From Methanomassiliicoccales archaeon (GTDB taxonomy: Archaea > Thermoplasmatota > Thermoplasmata > Methanomassiliicoccales > JACIVX01), in assembly GCA_028682925.1 (NCBI GenBank), contig JAJRAG010000024.1, positions 1-6,137 on the forward strand: DNA of 6,137 nucleotides, in the 5' to 3' direction. The position numbers and the translations under genes were made by a program. Numbering within the stretch: position 1 is the first letter of the stretch; every line of letters begins with the position of its first letter. Below, piece after piece: positions 5,580 to 6,137 of the stretch. Under the pieces are notes generated by a model. The model did not search any database and was not told where the DNA came from. It worked only from the letters and a program-made list of their open reading frames with translations.

Positions 5580-6137
5580 TCAACCTAGGCTCTTTCCCCT
5601 GGCTCTCAGCAGAATTGCAATCGCGACGACTATCACCACTCCAGCAGAGAGAAGCATCATCCCGGTGTAGAAACCAAACGGGTCCAATCCACTGGCATCT
5701 TTCGTGATCGTCAGCGGGATCTCCACCCAATTGTTGATATCTGACCTCTCTTGTATCGCATCTTCCCCGTCGACCTCGACACGCAACAAATGGCTTCCGG
5801 ATGTCGCCGTCCAAAGAAGGCTGGCCACAACAGTCGAATGGGGAGAGATGTCCACAGATCTGACACCGATCGATTGCTCATCGAGAAGGAAGACAACTGC
5901 TGCTCCATGGACCGCCCTGGATCCATCGTTTCTGACCGTAACAGAAAATGTGACATTGTCTCCGACACCCGCATCGTCAGGATATATGCTCACACCCGAT
6001 TGCGTGACGACCAAGTCAGGCAGGGAAACGACCACTAGTCTTGAACGCGATGACTTGTCCCCCGAGTTGTCAGTGACGGTAAGGGTGACGGAGTAGTTGC
6101 CTTCGCCTTGGAACGAATAGACTGGAGTTGCGATAGA
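5580..6137 (-). CDS. PKD/CARDB-domain surface protein with C-terminal membrane anchor, N-terminal part beyond the window
   Basis: The minus-strand frame is open from the right edge to TGA at 5580, showing the last 185 residues of a larger protein. Residues 1-37 end a PKD-type beta-sandwich (FQGEGNYSVTLTVTDNSGD near 9-27). Residues about 40-143 are a CARDB (cell adhesion-related) domain: PDLVVTQSGVSIYPDDAGVGD, then VTFSVTVRNDGSRAVHGAAV, SHLLRVEVDGEDAIQERSDINN. A single hydrophobic helix follows (about 157-177, YTGMMLLSAGVVIVVAIAIL) and then a basic tail RARGK, the order expected for an exported protein with its bulk outside the cell and the tail in the cytoplasm. A GTG at 6035 is in frame, but the frame continues upstream with PKD-like sequence, so it is not the start. 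Such proteins are common on archaeal surfaces; the ligand is unknown. It is unrelated in function to its neighbours as far as can be seen. Confidence 0.88.
   Translation of the reverse strand, partial: SIATPVYSFQGEGNYSVTLTVTDNSGDKSSRSRLVVVSLPDLVVTQSGVSIYPDDAGVGDNVTFSVTVRNDGSRAVHGAAVVFLLDEQSIGVRSVDISPHSTVVASLLWTATSGSHLLRVEVDGEDAIQERSDINNWVEIPLTITKDASGLDPFGFYTGMMLLSAGVVIVVAIAILLRARGKSLG

Noticed and set aside
5704..6096. Plus-strand open frames opposite the CARDB gene
   Set aside because: The minus-strand frame is continuous with PKD and CARDB sequence plus a membrane helix; the plus frames are composition artefacts.
1..6137. CRISPR arrays, insertion sequences or integration sites at the tRNA
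   Set aside because: No regularly spaced repeats, no transposase or integrase, and no duplicated tRNA 3' end was seen in the window.

Overview
The window reads as archaeal chromosomal DNA of roughly even GC content. The signs are a four-subunit type pyruvate:ferredoxin oxidoreductase (por) gene cluster, a tRNA-Asp gene interrupted by a short intron with a bulge-helix-bulge fold, a PKD/CARDB surface protein with one C-terminal membrane anchor, and TATA-like rather than bacterial -35/-10 upstream elements. A Thermoplasmatota-type or related euryarchaeal lineage would fit the gene set, but that placement is an impression, not a result.

Layout, left to right. Positions 1-1673 hold three tightly packed minus-strand genes, porC, porD and porA, with porA running off the left edge. 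Positions 1674-2117 are an AT-richer divergent intergenic region with candidate promoters, several short palindromes and possible traces of decayed coding sequence. Positions 2118-4451 on the plus strand encode phosphoenolpyruvate synthase (ppsA). Twenty-seven bases later, convergent on the minus strand, lies a two-CBS-domain protein with a C-terminal ParB/Srx/SerK-fold domain (4479-5276). A 171-base gap carries its promoter and that of the plus-strand tRNA-Asp(GUC) at 5448-5542. The right end (from 5580) is the C-terminal part of a minus-strand PKD-CARDB membrane-anchored surface protein that enters from beyond the right edge.

How the genes fit together. Por interconverts acetyl-CoA + CO2 and pyruvate with ferredoxin, and PpsA turns pyruvate into PEP. 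The divergent pair por/ppsA therefore forms the acetyl-CoA to pyruvate to PEP entry into gluconeogenesis and could share regulation from the common intergenic region. The convergent CBS protein is the most interesting gene. CBS pairs commonly sense adenine nucleotides, and its C-terminal domain has an HE...DGHHR pattern resembling archaeal free-serine kinase (SerK) more than ParB partition proteins. It may be an energy-responsive enzyme or regulator near the pyruvate/PEP/serine node. That role is inference from motif and position.
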